Source: Bradyrhizobium macuxiense (lineage in GTDB: Bacteria; Pseudomonadota; Alphaproteobacteria; Rhizobiales; Xanthobacteraceae). From it: a stretch of 64,000 nucleotides of DNA. The DNA lies in the NCBI RefSeq assembly GCF_007993935.1, contig NZ_VITY01000001.1, positions 434,001-498,000 on the forward strand, given 5' to 3'. The position numbers and the translations under genes were made by a program. Under the pieces are notes generated by a model. It was not told where the DNA came from. It ran no database searches and was given only the letters and a program-made list of their open reading frames with translations. Shown piece after piece: positions 1-8,241 of the stretch; within the stretch, counting starts at the first letter, position 1; each line of letters starts with the position of its first letter.

Positions 1-1
1 T

Positions 2-27
2 AAAGCGCGATGATCGCATCGCGCTTT
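2..27. repeat. Perfect hairpin over the mltG stop codon
   Basis: An 11-bp perfect stem (AAAGCGCGATG / CATCGCGCTTT) with a 4-nt ATCG loop covers the end of mltG, whose stop codon is at 26-28. It could terminate mltG transcription, but the window ends before a T-run could be seen. A related stem is present at 19829-19857, so it is probably a dispersed palindrome. Confidence 0.55.
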
Positions 28-1285
28 AGCGCTGCACGACCGGCGGCGAATTGGTCTGCTGGGCTGCGCCCTGGCGACCGCTGCGCGGCGGCTTCTTTTG
101 ATTGGTGGGCTTCGGCGGCGTCGTCGCCGTCGGATTGGTGTCGGCCGTCCCCGGCGCCGCGGCGGCAGGCGCCGGATCATCCGCGGGCTCGACGGTGTCG
201 TTCTGTATCTGCTTTTCAGACGCGCGCAGCTTGGCGACGTTCTTGGCGTGCTGGTCGTAGGTTTCGGTGAAGGCGTGACCGCCGGTTCCGTCCGCAACGA
301 AGAACAGGTCACGGGTGCGCGCCGGATTGGCCGTCGCCTCCAGCGAGGCGCGGCCGGGATTGGCGATCGGTCCGGGCGGCAGGCCGTCGATCACATAGGT
401 GTTGTAGGGCGACGGCTGCGTGATCTCGCTGCGCTTGATCGGACGCCCCAGCGTGCCCTTACCGCCCACCAGCCCGTAGATGATGGTCGGATCGGATTGC
501 AGCTTCATCCGCTGCCGCAGGCGGTTGACGAACACGGCGGCAACGCGGCTGCGCTCGTCGGCGCGGCCGGTTTCCTTCTCGACGATCGAGGCCAGCGTCA
601 CCAGCTGGTCCGGCGATTTCAGCGGCGTGTCGGTGTTGCGGCGCTCCCAGATCTCGGCGAGCACGCGCTTCTGCGCCTGCTGCAGGCGCTGGATCACCTG
701 GTCGCGCGTGGTGCCGCGCGGGAATTTATAGGTCTCCGGCAGCAGCGTGCCCTCGCGCGGAATCTCGCGCACCGAGCCGGTGAAGATGTCGTTGTCGGAG
801 AGCCGCGTCACGATCTGCTCCGAGGTCAGGCCTTCCGGAATCGTCATGGCGTGCTGCACCACCTTGCCGTCGACAATGGTGGCGATGACGTCGCGCAGGC
901 TGGCATTCTTCTGGAACGAATATTCGCCGGGCTTGAGATCGGAGCTCGCCTTCAGCGCAAACACGCCGCCGATGAAGACCCACGGATTGACGTTGATCAC
1001 GCCCTCGCGCAACAGCACGTCGGCGATGTCGCGCTTGCCTGCGCGCGCGGGGATGTTGACGATCTTGTCTTCCTGCAGCGGTCCCGGCGATTCCAGCGCC
1101 TGCTTGCCGTAGTAGTAGGTCGCTCCGGCGCCGAGCATCAGGATGATCAGGATGGTGAAGATGGCATTGCCGACGATCACGAAGGGATTGCGGGCACGAT
1201 CCGAGCGCTTGGGCGGCGGCGGAACCTGTTCAGGCTCCAGCGCGGCACGTGGACTCCTTGGTGAAATGGGCGGCCTCTCACTCAT
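26..1285 (-). CDS. mltG: Endolytic murein transglycosylase MltG (YceG family)
   Basis: This 419-aa protein should be the inner-membrane lytic transglycosylase that cuts nascent peptidoglycan strands and sets glycan length. A cytoplasmic Pro-rich N-terminus is followed by one membrane segment near residues 36-58 and then the periplasmic YceG domain. The conserved catalytic-Glu region reads ASIVEKETGRADER, followed by VNRLRQRMKLQSDPTIIYGL, both family hallmarks. The C-terminal 60 residues are a low-complexity Pro/Ala/Thr/Gln tail. It lies downstream of fabF on the same strand, the usual order in alphaproteobacteria, but a 225-bp gap with repeats separates them, so it may have its own promoter. 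Confidence 0.93.
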   Translation of the reverse strand: MSERPPISPRSPRAALEPEQVPPPPKRSDRARNPFVIVGNAIFTILIILMLGAGATYYYGKQALESPGPLQEDKIVNIPARAGKRDIADVLLREGVINVNPWVFIGGVFALKASSDLKPGEYSFQKNASLRDVIATIVDGKVVQHAMTIPEGLTSEQIVTRLSDNDIFTGSVREIPREGTLLPETYKFPRGTTRDQVIQRLQQAQKRVLAEIWERRNTDTPLKSPDQLVTLASIVEKETGRADERSRVAAVFVNRLRQRMKLQSDPTIIYGLVGGKGTLGRPIKRSEITQPSPYNTYVIDGLPPGPIANPGRASLEATANPARTRDLFFVADGTGGHAFTETYDQHAKNVAKLRASEKQIQNDTVEPADDPAPAAAAPGTADTNPTATTPPKPTNQKKPPRSGRQGAAQQTNSPPVVQR

Positions 1286-1403
1286 CGATGCAAACCAATA
1301 TCCTGCCGGTTGAATCGTGGCCGGACAAACCCCTGCCCTGCCAATAGCATACGCCCGCTATTAGGAGTCACCGCGGAATACGGCAAAACGGTGGACTAGT
1401 TCT

Positions 1404-1438
1404 AAAGTCCCGTTCCGACTGAATCGGAACGGGACTTT
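1404..1438. repeat. 15-bp perfect inverted repeat between fabF and mltG
   Basis: The arms AAAGTCCCGTTCCGA and TCGGAACGGGACTTT enclose a 5-nt loop. The stem is strong enough to terminate fabF transcription, but no clear T-run follows on the minus strand. It is joined through GGATTCTTGTTTT to the palindromic element at 1452-1499, which suggests a composite repeat. Confidence 0.6.
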
Positions 1439-1451
1439 GGATTCTTGTTTT

Positions 1452-1499
1452 GACGCGTTTTCTTCACGCGAACCGGTACCCACTTCGCTCGAAAACGCT
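1452..1499. repeat. Dispersed element, GACGCGTTTTC family, copy 1
   Basis: A 48-bp element starting GACGCGTTTTCTTCACGCG and ending TTCGCTCGAAAACGCT. A second copy of the same length lies at 42141-42188 with only a handful of differences. It contains small inverted repeats (CGCGTTTTC and GAAAACGC). Confidence 0.7.
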
Positions 1500-1510
1500 C
1501 TAAAGACCTA

Positions 1511-2776
1511 CTAATTGGTCACGCGCTGCACGATCACGGAGGCGTTTGTGCCGCCGAAACCGAAGGAATTGGACAGCGCCACATTCACGTCACGCTTGCG
1601 CGACGTATGCGGCACGAGATCAATCGCGGTTTGCACCGACGGATTGTCGAGATTGATGGTCGGCGGCACCACGTTATCGCGAATCGCCAGGATCGCGAAG
1701 ATCGCCTCGATCGCACCGGCCGCACCGAGCAGATGTCCGGTCGCGGACTTGGTCGACGACATCGAAACCTTCGAAGCCGCGTTGCCGAGCAGACGCTCGA
1801 CCGCGCCGAGCTCGATCTCGTCGCCGACCTGCGTCGAGGTGCCGTGCGCGTTGATGTAGTCGAGATCGGACGCCGCAAGGCCGGCGCGCTTCAACGCCAT
1901 GCTCATGCTGCGGAAGCCGCCATTGCCGTCCGGCGGCGGCGAGGTGATGTGGAAGGCATCGCCCGACAGGCCATAACCGGTGACCTCGGCGTAGATCTTC
2001 GCGCCACGCCGCTTGGCATGCTCGTACTCCTCGAGCACGAGAACGCCGGCGCCCTCGCCCATCACGAAGCCGTCGCGATCCTTGTCATAGGGCCGCGATG
2101 CCTTTTCCGGGGTGTCGTTGAAGCCGGTGGACAGCGCACGCGCCGCGCAGAAGCCGGCGATGCCGATGCGGGAGATCGGCGATTCGGCGCCGCCCGCAAC
2201 CATCACCTCGGCATCGCCGAGCGCGATCAGCCGCGCCGCATCGCCGACCGCATGCGCGCCCGTCGAGCACGCCGTGACGACCGCATGATTGGGACCCTTC
2301 AGGCCGTGCTCGATCGAGACGTAGCCGGACGCCAGATTGATCAGGCGGCCCGGAATAAAGAACGGAGAGACCCGGCGCGGTCCACGCTCCTTTAGCAGCA
2401 CCGCGGTCTCGGCAATGCCGGTGAGGCCGCCGATGCCGGAGCCGATCATCGTGCCGGTGGCGAACTGGTCCTCATCGGACTTCGGATGCCAGTTGGCATC
2501 GTCGAGCGCCTGCTTGGCCGCGCACATCGCGTAGACGATAAAGTCGTCGACCTTGCGCTGGTCCTTCGGCTCCATCCACTGATCGGGATTGAAGGTGCCG
2601 TTGGAGCCGTCGCCGCGCGGAATGTAGCAGGCGACCTGGCTCGGCAGGTCGGATACCTCGAAGGTGTCGATCTTCTTGCCGCCGCTGTCTCCGGCAAGGA
2701 TGCGCGCCCAAGTTGCGTCAACGCCGCAGCCGAGCGGTGTAAGCATGCCCAGCCCCGTGACGACAACTCGTCTCAT
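1511..2776 (-). CDS. fabF: Beta-ketoacyl-ACP synthase II FabF
   Basis: FabF condenses malonyl-ACP with acyl-ACP in fatty-acid elongation. The active-site Cys lies in TACSTGAHAVGD near residue 165, and the two His regions are NAHGTSTQVGD and SATGHLLGAAG, so the Cys-His-His set is complete. The glycine-rich C-terminus FGFGGTNAS is typical. The start was set at MRRVVVTGLGML because this matches the family N-terminus and GGAG lies 9 nt upstream; an in-frame ATG seven codons earlier lacks such support. It follows acpP on the same strand by about 100 bp. Confidence 0.96.
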   Translation of the reverse strand: MRRVVVTGLGMLTPLGCGVDATWARILAGDSGGKKIDTFEVSDLPSQVACYIPRGDGSNGTFNPDQWMEPKDQRKVDDFIVYAMCAAKQALDDANWHPKSDEDQFATGTMIGSGIGGLTGIAETAVLLKERGPRRVSPFFIPGRLINLASGYVSIEHGLKGPNHAVVTACSTGAHAVGDAARLIALGDAEVMVAGGAESPISRIGIAGFCAARALSTGFNDTPEKASRPYDKDRDGFVMGEGAGVLVLEEYEHAKRRGAKIYAEVTGYGLSGDAFHITSPPPDGNGGFRSMSMALKRAGLAASDLDYINAHGTSTQVGDEIELGAVERLLGNAASKVSMSSTKSATGHLLGAAGAIEAIFAILAIRDNVVPPTINLDNPSVQTAIDLVPHTSRKRDVNVALSNSFGFGGTNASVIVQRVTN

Positions 2777-2872
2777 TTCCACGTCTCCGGCCAGCAATGC
2801 GCGGCTAATAGTAAGAAGCCGGGGGACCGCTCGATCGCGGTCCGTCCGGCCCCGTCAACTTCGCGATCGGCG

Positions 2873-3112
2873 TCAGCTCTTCGCGTTCTTCTCAAGAAAC
2901 TTGGTCGCGTCGCCCACGGTCAGGATCGTCTCCGCCGCGTCGTCGGGAATCTCGCAACCGAATTCTTCTTCGAAAGCCATCACGAGCTCGACCGTGTCGA
3001 GGCTGTCGGCGCCGAGGTCATCGATGAAGCTCGCGCTATCGACCACCTTCTCGGGTTCGACACCAAGGTGCTCGACCACAATCTTCTTAACCCGCTCGCC
3101 AATCTCACTCAT
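2873..3112 (-). CDS. acpP: Acyl carrier protein
   Basis: This 79-aa acidic protein carries growing acyl chains on 4'-phosphopantetheine. The attachment site is Ser37 in the motif [12 protein letters not shown], and the protein has the four-helix ACP size and high Asp/Glu content. It lies between fabG and fabF, the standard position. A gap of 289 bp separates it from fabG, room for the separate strong promoter that acpP usually has. Confidence 0.97.
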   Translation of the reverse strand: MSEIGERVKKIVVEHLGVEPEKVVDSASFIDDLGADSLDTVELVMAFEEEFGCEIPDDAAETILTVGDATKFLEKNAKS

Positions 3113-3401
3113 CGTTCAACCTCGTTGTTCCATTGGACCCGACCCCAAGACGATACGAGCCATCGTGGTCGTCTCGATTACTCAGTCGCGCATAGTCTTG
3201 ATTCGGCCCGGTCGTAGCCGACTAAAGCCCCGGCGAACGGCAGGCGTCGCCACGCCAATATACAGGGTTTCAAAATCCTGCAATGGCGTTCTTCGCCCAT
3301 CCACGGGGGGTTCAGCTACCATACTTCCAAAGCCTTGACTACACGCCTGAACCGGCTCCCGAAAACGGCTTTTCGCCGCATTGCGAGAACCGGCAAGTAG
3401 C

Positions 3402-4139
3402 TCAAATCATGGCCATCCCACCGTTGACGTGAATCGTCTGTCCGGTGACGTAGGCGGCCTCGTTGGAGGCCAGATAGACCGCTGCCGCAGCGATATCCTC
3501 GGGCGTTCCGAGCCGCGCCGCAGGAACCTTGGCCAGGATGGTTTCGCGCTGCTTGTCGTTCAGCGCATCGGTCATCGGCGTCTTGATGAAGCCCGGCGCG
3601 ATGCAGTTGGCGGTCACGCCGCGCTTGGCGTATTCGGCACCCAGCGTCTTGATCAGGCCGATGATGCCGGCCTTCGACGCGGTGTAGTTGCCCTGGCCTG
3701 GATTGCCGGTGACGCCGACGATCGAGGTGATCGCGATGATGCGGCCGAAGCGCTTGCGCATCATCAATTTGGTCGCGGCGCGCGCCAGGCGGAACGTCGC
3801 GGTCAGGTTGACCGCGATGACGTCGTCCCAATCCTCGTCGCGCAACTGCACGAACAGATTGTCGCGGGTGATGCCGGCATTGGCGATCAGGATGTCGACC
3901 TGCCCCATCGCGGCTTCCGCCGCCGGCACCAGCGCCTCGACGTCGTCCTTGCTGGAGAGGTTGCACGGCAGCACGTGAACGCGCTCGCCGAGCTTGGCCG
4001 CGAAGCCGTCCAGCACCTCGCGCCGCGTTCCCGATATCGCCACCGTCGCGCCCTGCGCGTGCAGCGCCTGCGCGATCGCGCCGCCGATGCCGCCGGTTGC
4101 GCCCGTGACGAGCGCGGTCTTGCCAGTCAGATCAAACAT
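3402..4139 (-). CDS. fabG: 3-oxoacyl-ACP reductase FabG
   Basis: FabG is the NADPH-dependent ketoreductase of fatty-acid synthesis. The 245-aa protein has the N-terminal cofactor motif TGATGGIGGA, the NAG motif (IANAGITRDN) and the catalytic Ser and YxxxK in ITSIVGVTGNPGQGNYTASK. The C-terminus YVTGQTIHVNGGMAMI is diagnostic of FabG rather than a generic SDR. It begins 18 bp after fabD ends, so the two are very probably cotranscribed. Confidence 0.96.
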   Translation of the reverse strand: MFDLTGKTALVTGATGGIGGAIAQALHAQGATVAISGTRREVLDGFAAKLGERVHVLPCNLSSKDDVEALVPAAEAAMGQVDILIANAGITRDNLFVQLRDEDWDDVIAVNLTATFRLARAATKLMMRKRFGRIIAITSIVGVTGNPGQGNYTASKAGIIGLIKTLGAEYAKRGVTANCIAPGFIKTPMTDALNDKQRETILAKVPAARLGTPEDIAAAAVYLASNEAAYVTGQTIHVNGGMAMI

Positions 4140-4157
4140 CGAATTCCCCTCCCGGCT

Positions 4158-5111
4158 TTAAGCCGACGCTGCCAGCGCATCCTTGGCTGCAGCAATATCG
4201 TTCGGACCGCCGACGGACACGCCGACCGCACCATCGGCGATGCGCTTGACGAGGCCGCTCAGCACCTTGCCGGCGCCGATCTCGAAGAACCGCGTCACGC
4301 CCTGCCCTGCCATATAGGCAACCGACTCGCGCCAGCGCACGGTGCCCGTGACCTGTTCGATCAGGCGGCGGCGGATCTCGTCGGGATCGGTGATGGCCGA
4401 TGCCAGCACGTTGGAGACCAGCGGCGCAGCGGGCGCCTTGATGGTGACGCCGGACAGCGCCTCTGCCATCGCATCGGCGGCCGGCTGCATCAGCTTGCAG
4501 TGGAACGGCGCCGACACCGGCAGCAGCATCGCGCGCTTGGCGCCCTTGGTCTTGGCGATCTCGACCGCGCGATCGACCGCGGCCTTGTCGCCGGAGACCA
4601 CCACCTGGCCGCCGCCATTGTCGTTGGCGGCCTGGCAGACCTGTCCCTGCGCCGCCTCATTGGCGACCGCGACGGCCGCCTCGTAATCGAGGCCGAGCAG
4701 CGCGGCCATCGCACCGGCGCCGACCGGCACCGCCTTTTGCATCGCGAGCCCGCGGATGCGCAGCAGCCGCGCGGTGTCGCTGACGGTCAGGCTGCCGGCG
4801 GCGGCAAGTGCCGAATACTCGCCGAGCGAATGCCCGGCAACGAACGCCGCGTTGCGGCCGACCGAGAAGCCGGCTTCGCTCTCAAGCACCCGCAAGGTGG
4901 CGATCGAGACCGCCATCAGGGCCGGCTGGGCATTTTCGGTGAGTTGCAGCGTCTCGCCCGGACCATCCCAGATGATCGCGGTCAGCTTCTCGCCCAGCGC
5001 GGCATCGACCTCGTCGAACACCGCCTTGGCGACCGGAAAGGCGTCGGCCAGCGCCTTGCCCATGCCAACCGCCTGCGAGCCCTGCCCGGGAAACGTAAAT
5101 GCTGCCGTCAT
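4158..5111 (-). CDS. fabD: Malonyl-CoA:ACP transacylase FabD
   Basis: FabD transfers malonyl groups from CoA to ACP. The 317-aa protein starts with TFPGQGSQAVGMG and carries the nucleophile Ser95 in GHSLGEYSALAA; the catalytic His is in PVSAPFHCKLM and the QVTGTVRW region is also conserved. It is the first gene of the fabD-fabG pair. About 220 bp upstream separate it from the desaturase gene, which is on the same strand. Confidence 0.96.
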   Translation of the reverse strand: MTAAFTFPGQGSQAVGMGKALADAFPVAKAVFDEVDAALGEKLTAIIWDGPGETLQLTENAQPALMAVSIATLRVLESEAGFSVGRNAAFVAGHSLGEYSALAAAGSLTVSDTARLLRIRGLAMQKAVPVGAGAMAALLGLDYEAAVAVANEAAQGQVCQAANDNGGGQVVVSGDKAAVDRAVEIAKTKGAKRAMLLPVSAPFHCKLMQPAADAMAEALSGVTIKAPAAPLVSNVLASAITDPDEIRRRLIEQVTGTVRWRESVAYMAGQGVTRFFEIGAGKVLSGLVKRIADGAVGVSVGGPNDIAAAKDALAASA

Positions 5112-5331
5112 CGGCGATCCCTACCTTGTTGAGCGTGATCTCCGCGCAAGCGCCGCGCCTGCCGCAGGGGAAAACGGTATCCGCGTTGCGCAAATCGCGC
5201 CACAGCGGGTCCGGGCCAACCGTTGCGCCAAGTCGTGCAACCGGCCTCAGACCGGGCCGTAAGACACCGTTGGGGGGCGCGATGTCAAGCCGCGTGGGCG
5301 GAACCCCTGGGGATGCCGAACCGGTCCGGCC

Positions 5332-6357
5332 CTAGAATCCGCCGGCATTCTGGTCGGCGTTAACCTTGGCGCCGGCCTGCGCCCGGCGGGCGCTGTTGAC
5401 CAATTGCCCGGGACGATCCTCGTGGGCGGGCCTCGCCGTCGCCAGCCGCAGCACGGCGGCGTAGCCCGGCTGCACCTCCATCCGCTCCGCATAGCGGCTT
5501 CCGCTCAGGATGCGATGGACGCGCGGCAGGTTGTAGCAGGGCACGTAGAACAGCAGATGATGCTCGAGGTGATAGTTCACGTAGTACGGCGCGATGAACA
5601 GCCGCTCGAGGACATTGGCCCGTGTGGTGCGGGTGTTGCGCAGGGGATCGGAGCTGTCGGGCACGACCGCATGCTCGGCAATGTTGCGGATGCGCGTGAT
5701 CACCATCATCCAGGTCAAGAGCGGCACCAGCCACAACAGCGGATAGGCCCACCACACGCCCGCCGCGGTAAGGCCTGCGAACAGCAGCGCGTTGGTGACG
5801 CATTGCGGCCCGAGCTTCTGCCAGAAGTTTGCGGCGCGCCGCGGCAGCGGCCACTCCTTCGGCCCGATCGCATTGAGCAGTTGCGCCTTGCGCTGCTGGT
5901 AGCCGGTCTGCCCGGTGATGTCGCGGAGGAATTTCCGGCGGTAGCTCAGCTTGGTGATCGGAAACGGCGCGGACAGCACAAGATCCGGATCATCCTCCTG
6001 CTGGGTCCGCGCATGGTGCTGCAGATGATAGCGGCGATAGCCGCGGGTTTCCGCAAAGATCGGATAGGCGCAGAACCATTGGCTCAGCGTGAGATTGGTC
6101 TTTTCGTCCGCTGAAAGGCAGCCGTGTGCGCCGTCATGCATCAGGATGGCAAGGCCGAGCTGGCGCGAGCCGATGATCGCGACCGCAAGCAGATAGGTCA
6201 GCGGATTCGGCCACCATGCCACCAGCGCAATCGCGCCCAGGATCAGCACCCAGGCGTGCACGATCAACGCGACGCCTTTCCACGTCGTGCGCTCCCGCAC
6301 CGCCACCAGTTCGTCCTCGGTGAGGAAATCGCGGGCTCGCATGCGCAGTGCGGTCAT
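5332..6357 (-). CDS. Membrane fatty-acid desaturase
   Basis: A 341-aa integral membrane di-iron desaturase or hydroxylase. The three histidine boxes are HDGAH (after the second hydrophobic stretch), HLQHHARTQ and HLEHHLLF, with hydrophobic segments near residues 30-70 and 195-225. These boxes should coordinate the di-iron centre facing the cytoplasm. The start codon overlaps the stop of the upstream TetR gene (ATGA, 6354-6357), so the two are translationally coupled. The position next to the fab cluster fits a role in membrane-lipid unsaturation. The substrate and regiospecificity cannot be told from sequence. Confidence 0.88.
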   Translation of the reverse strand: MTALRMRARDFLTEDELVAVRERTTWKGVALIVHAWVLILGAIALVAWWPNPLTYLLAVAIIGSRQLGLAILMHDGAHGCLSADEKTNLTLSQWFCAYPIFAETRGYRRYHLQHHARTQQEDDPDLVLSAPFPITKLSYRRKFLRDITGQTGYQQRKAQLLNAIGPKEWPLPRRAANFWQKLGPQCVTNALLFAGLTAAGVWWAYPLLWLVPLLTWMMVITRIRNIAEHAVVPDSSDPLRNTRTTRANVLERLFIAPYYVNYHLEHHLLFYVPCYNLPRVHRILSGSRYAERMEVQPGYAAVLRLATARPAHEDRPGQLVNSARRAQAGAKVNADQNAGGF

Positions 6358-7064
6358 GAGCTTGTCTCCCCGTCCGTTGAAGGTGAAGTATCGCGATCAC
6401 CGACCAGGCGCAGCCGCGTCGCATCATTGGTCGATGTCGCCGTTGCCTGCTCGCCGAGCGCGCGCAGCAATTCGCGGCACATCTCCTCAGGCGCACGGCC
6501 CATCGCGAAACCTTCGACGATCACGCCGATCGCAATCGCCCAGAACCGCCGCGAGCTCTCTTCCGGCGCGCGCAGCGAGCTCCAGCCGTGCCGTTCGACC
6601 TGGCCCGCATAGGCGCGCGCGCCTTCGCTGTGCAGACGCTCGATGGTGCGCTCGACCAAGGGCGCGAGGTCCTGCCGGCGCCGCGTCAGGGTCAGGGCCT
6701 CGGCGAAGAAGGCGACCGTGTCGGTTGCGGTCACGGTCTCGGCCAAAGCGTGGGTGTATTCGCGCGGCGTATGCGCCTGCAGGGCGGCCTGCTCGGTCGC
6801 GCGCGCCAGATAAAGCATGTCGCGGCTGGCGGCTTCGACGAACAGCGCTTCCTTGGTGCGGAAGTAATAGGTGATCTGGCTCGGAAACGCGTCCGCGGCC
6901 GCGGCGATATCGGAGATCGAGGTGCCCGAGAGCCCGCGCTCCTTGAACAGGCGGCTGGCGGCATCGAGCAGCAGCGAGCGCATCTTGCGCCCCGCCGAGC
7001 GCGTCGCGCGGACCGCGTGCTTCGGATCGAACGCAGACATGCCGCTGGCGGTCTCCGAACCCAT
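6354..7064 (-). CDS. TetR/AcrR-family regulator coupled to the desaturase
   Basis: A 236-aa TetR-type repressor. The N-terminal helix-turn-helix region runs from [18 protein letters not shown] through [20 protein letters not shown]; the rest is a ligand-binding domain. The start was placed at [12 protein letters not shown] because a strong AGGGAGG site precedes it. The longer version beginning at 7100 would start inside a 17-bp palindrome (7085-7101) that looks like its own operator. Overlap with the desaturase suggests one autoregulated operon that controls desaturase supply. The ligand may be an acyl-CoA, but that is inference. Confidence 0.88.
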   Translation of the reverse strand: MGSETASGMSAFDPKHAVRATRSAGRKMRSLLLDAASRLFKERGLSGTSISDIAAAADAFPSQITYYFRTKEALFVEAASRDMLYLARATEQAALQAHTPREYTHALAETVTATDTVAFFAEALTLTRRRQDLAPLVERTIERLHSEGARAYAGQVERHGWSSLRAPEESSRRFWAIAIGVIVEGFAMGRAPEEMCRELLRALGEQATATSTNDATRLRLVGDRDTSPSTDGETSS

Positions 7065-7084
7065 CGATCGTCCTCCCTGAGATA

Positions 7085-7101
7085 TTTGTATGATATACAA
7101 A
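7085..7101. promoter_or_regulatory. Probable TetR operator upstream of the regulator-desaturase operon
   Basis: The sequence TTTGTATGATATACAAA is a perfect 7-bp inverted repeat around a 3-bp centre. It lies about 20 bp upstream of the TetR start at 7064, where a repressor would block transcription. Binding by the adjacent TetR protein is inferred from position only. Confidence 0.6.
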
Positions 7102-7188
7102 CAAAGAAATCAACAGGGAACCGGGCAAAGTTGCGCCTGATGGCCTTGAGGGCTACGACCTCCCCGCAAATCCGACGGCCGAGAACCC

Positions 7189-7216
7189 TTGCTTTCGCGG
7201 GCAAAATCCGTATAAG
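7189..7216 (+). promoter_or_regulatory. Candidate promoter of the rpsF operon
   Basis: TTGCTT (7189-7194) and TATAAG (7211-7216) are separated by 16 bp, a fair match to a housekeeping sigma-70 promoter. It lies about 190 bp ahead of rpsF in a 339-bp stretch (7065-7403) that otherwise holds only the TetR operator at 7085-7101. The long leader leaves room for S6:S18 autoregulation, but no specific structure was recognised. Confidence 0.4.
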
Positions 7217-7403
7217 CGCGCCATTCGTGGGCTCCGGCCGGGAGCTGAACGGACGGTCTCAGCAAACTCACCCGTTGATTTTGATGTGGCAGGGCCAGTC
7301 GGCCCGTCGTCCCGTGCTCCCGCCTTCTGAGCAGCTCGAGTCCTTTCCGAAGGTCTCGAAGGGCTTGTCGCCGGAACCCGCGCCAACACAGGAAAGGACA
7401 ACC

Positions 7404-7868
7404 ATGCCTCTTTATGAGCATGTTTTTCTCGCGCGTCAGGATGCGAGCACCCAGCAGGTGGATGAACTGACGGCCCAGATGACGGGCATCGTCGAACAGG
7501 GCGGCGGCAAGGTCACCAAGACCGAGAGCTGGGGCGTGCGCTCCCTCACCTACCGCATGAACAAGAACCGCAAGGCGCATTTCGTGCTGATGAACATCGA
7601 CGCTCCGTCGGCTGTCGTCACCGAGATCGAGCGCCAGGAGCGGATCAACGAAGACGTCATCCGCTATCTCACCGTGCGCGTCGAAGAGCACGAGGAAGGC
7701 CCGTCCGCGATGATGCGCAAGGCCGACCGTGATCGCGAGCGCGATGACCGTGGTGGTGGCTTCCGTGGCGACCGCGAAGGCGGCTTCCGCGGCGACCGCG
7801 AGGGTGGTTTCCGTGGCGACCGTGGTCCGCGCCGTCCGCGCGACGAAGAAGCTGCGACCGAGGAGTAA
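7404..7868 (+). CDS. rpsF: 30S ribosomal protein S6 with repetitive RGD-rich tail
   Basis: S6 binds S18 and 16S rRNA in the small-subunit platform. The first 100 residues are normal S6, starting [15 protein letters not shown] and including [18 protein letters not shown]. The start is set by the GGAAAGGA site just upstream. The remaining 50 residues are a charged tail with the octapeptide GFRGDREG repeated three times, encoded by a 24-bp tandem repeat at 7758-7826. E. coli S6 is shorter and lacks this repeat. It is followed 6 bp later by rpsR. Confidence 0.97.
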   Translation: MPLYEHVFLARQDASTQQVDELTAQMTGIVEQGGGKVTKTESWGVRSLTYRMNKNRKAHFVLMNIDAPSAVVTEIERQERINEDVIRYLTVRVEEHEEGPSAMMRKADRDRERDDRGGGFRGDREGGFRGDREGGFRGDRGPRRPRDEEAATEE

Positions 7869-7874
7869 TGAATC

Positions 7875-8114
7875 ATGGCTGATGCTGGTGCCCGCCGTCC
7901 GTTTTTCCGTCGTCGCAAGTCCTGCCCGTTCACGGGCGCGAATGCGCCGAAGATCGACTACAAGGATTCCAAGCTGCTGATGCGTTATGTCTCCGAGCGC
8001 GGCAAGATCGTGCCGAGCCGCATCACGGCCGTGTCCGCCAAGAAGCAGCGTGAGCTCGCCCGCGCCATCAAGCGCGCGCGCTTCCTCGGCCTGCTGCCTT
8101 ACGTGATCAGGTAA
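7875..8114 (+). CDS. rpsR: 30S ribosomal protein S18
   Basis: A 79-aa basic protein, the S6 partner in the small-subunit platform. The core [21 protein letters not shown] and the C-terminal segment [20 protein letters not shown] are diagnostic. It starts 6 bp after rpsF and is followed by a strong hairpin at 8123-8146. Confidence 0.97.
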   Translation: MADAGARRPFFRRRKSCPFTGANAPKIDYKDSKLLMRYVSERGKIVPSRITAVSAKKQRELARAIKRARFLGLLPYVIR

Positions 8115-8122
8115 TCGTTTCC

Positions 8123-8146
8123 GGCCGGCGGCACGCGCCGCCGGCC
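8123..8146 (+). terminator. Hairpin terminator or attenuator after rpsR
   Basis: A 10-bp GC-only stem (GGCCGGCGGC / GCCGCCGGCC) with loop ACGC is followed by the pyrimidine-rich GCTTCTTTCTC. It lies between rpsR and the DUF2232 gene, so it may lower read-through into the downstream pair rather than end the operon. Confidence 0.6.
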
Positions 8147-8241
8147 GCTTCTTTCTCATAAGGCTTCCGGGTCGTCCGGTCGCCGATGGTTGGGGTTCTC
8201 GAAGCAGGACCCCTAACCGCTCAAAGGGGGCGGGACAGCTG

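Noticed and set aside
98..1264. Long plus-strand open frame opposite mltG
   Set aside because: It is an Arg/Gly/Val-rich antisense frame of a clear gene; high GC keeps such frames open.
3381..5132. 583-aa plus-strand frame over fabG and fabD
   Set aside because: Composition is dominated by Arg, Asp, His and Gly with no family motif, and both real genes lie opposite it.
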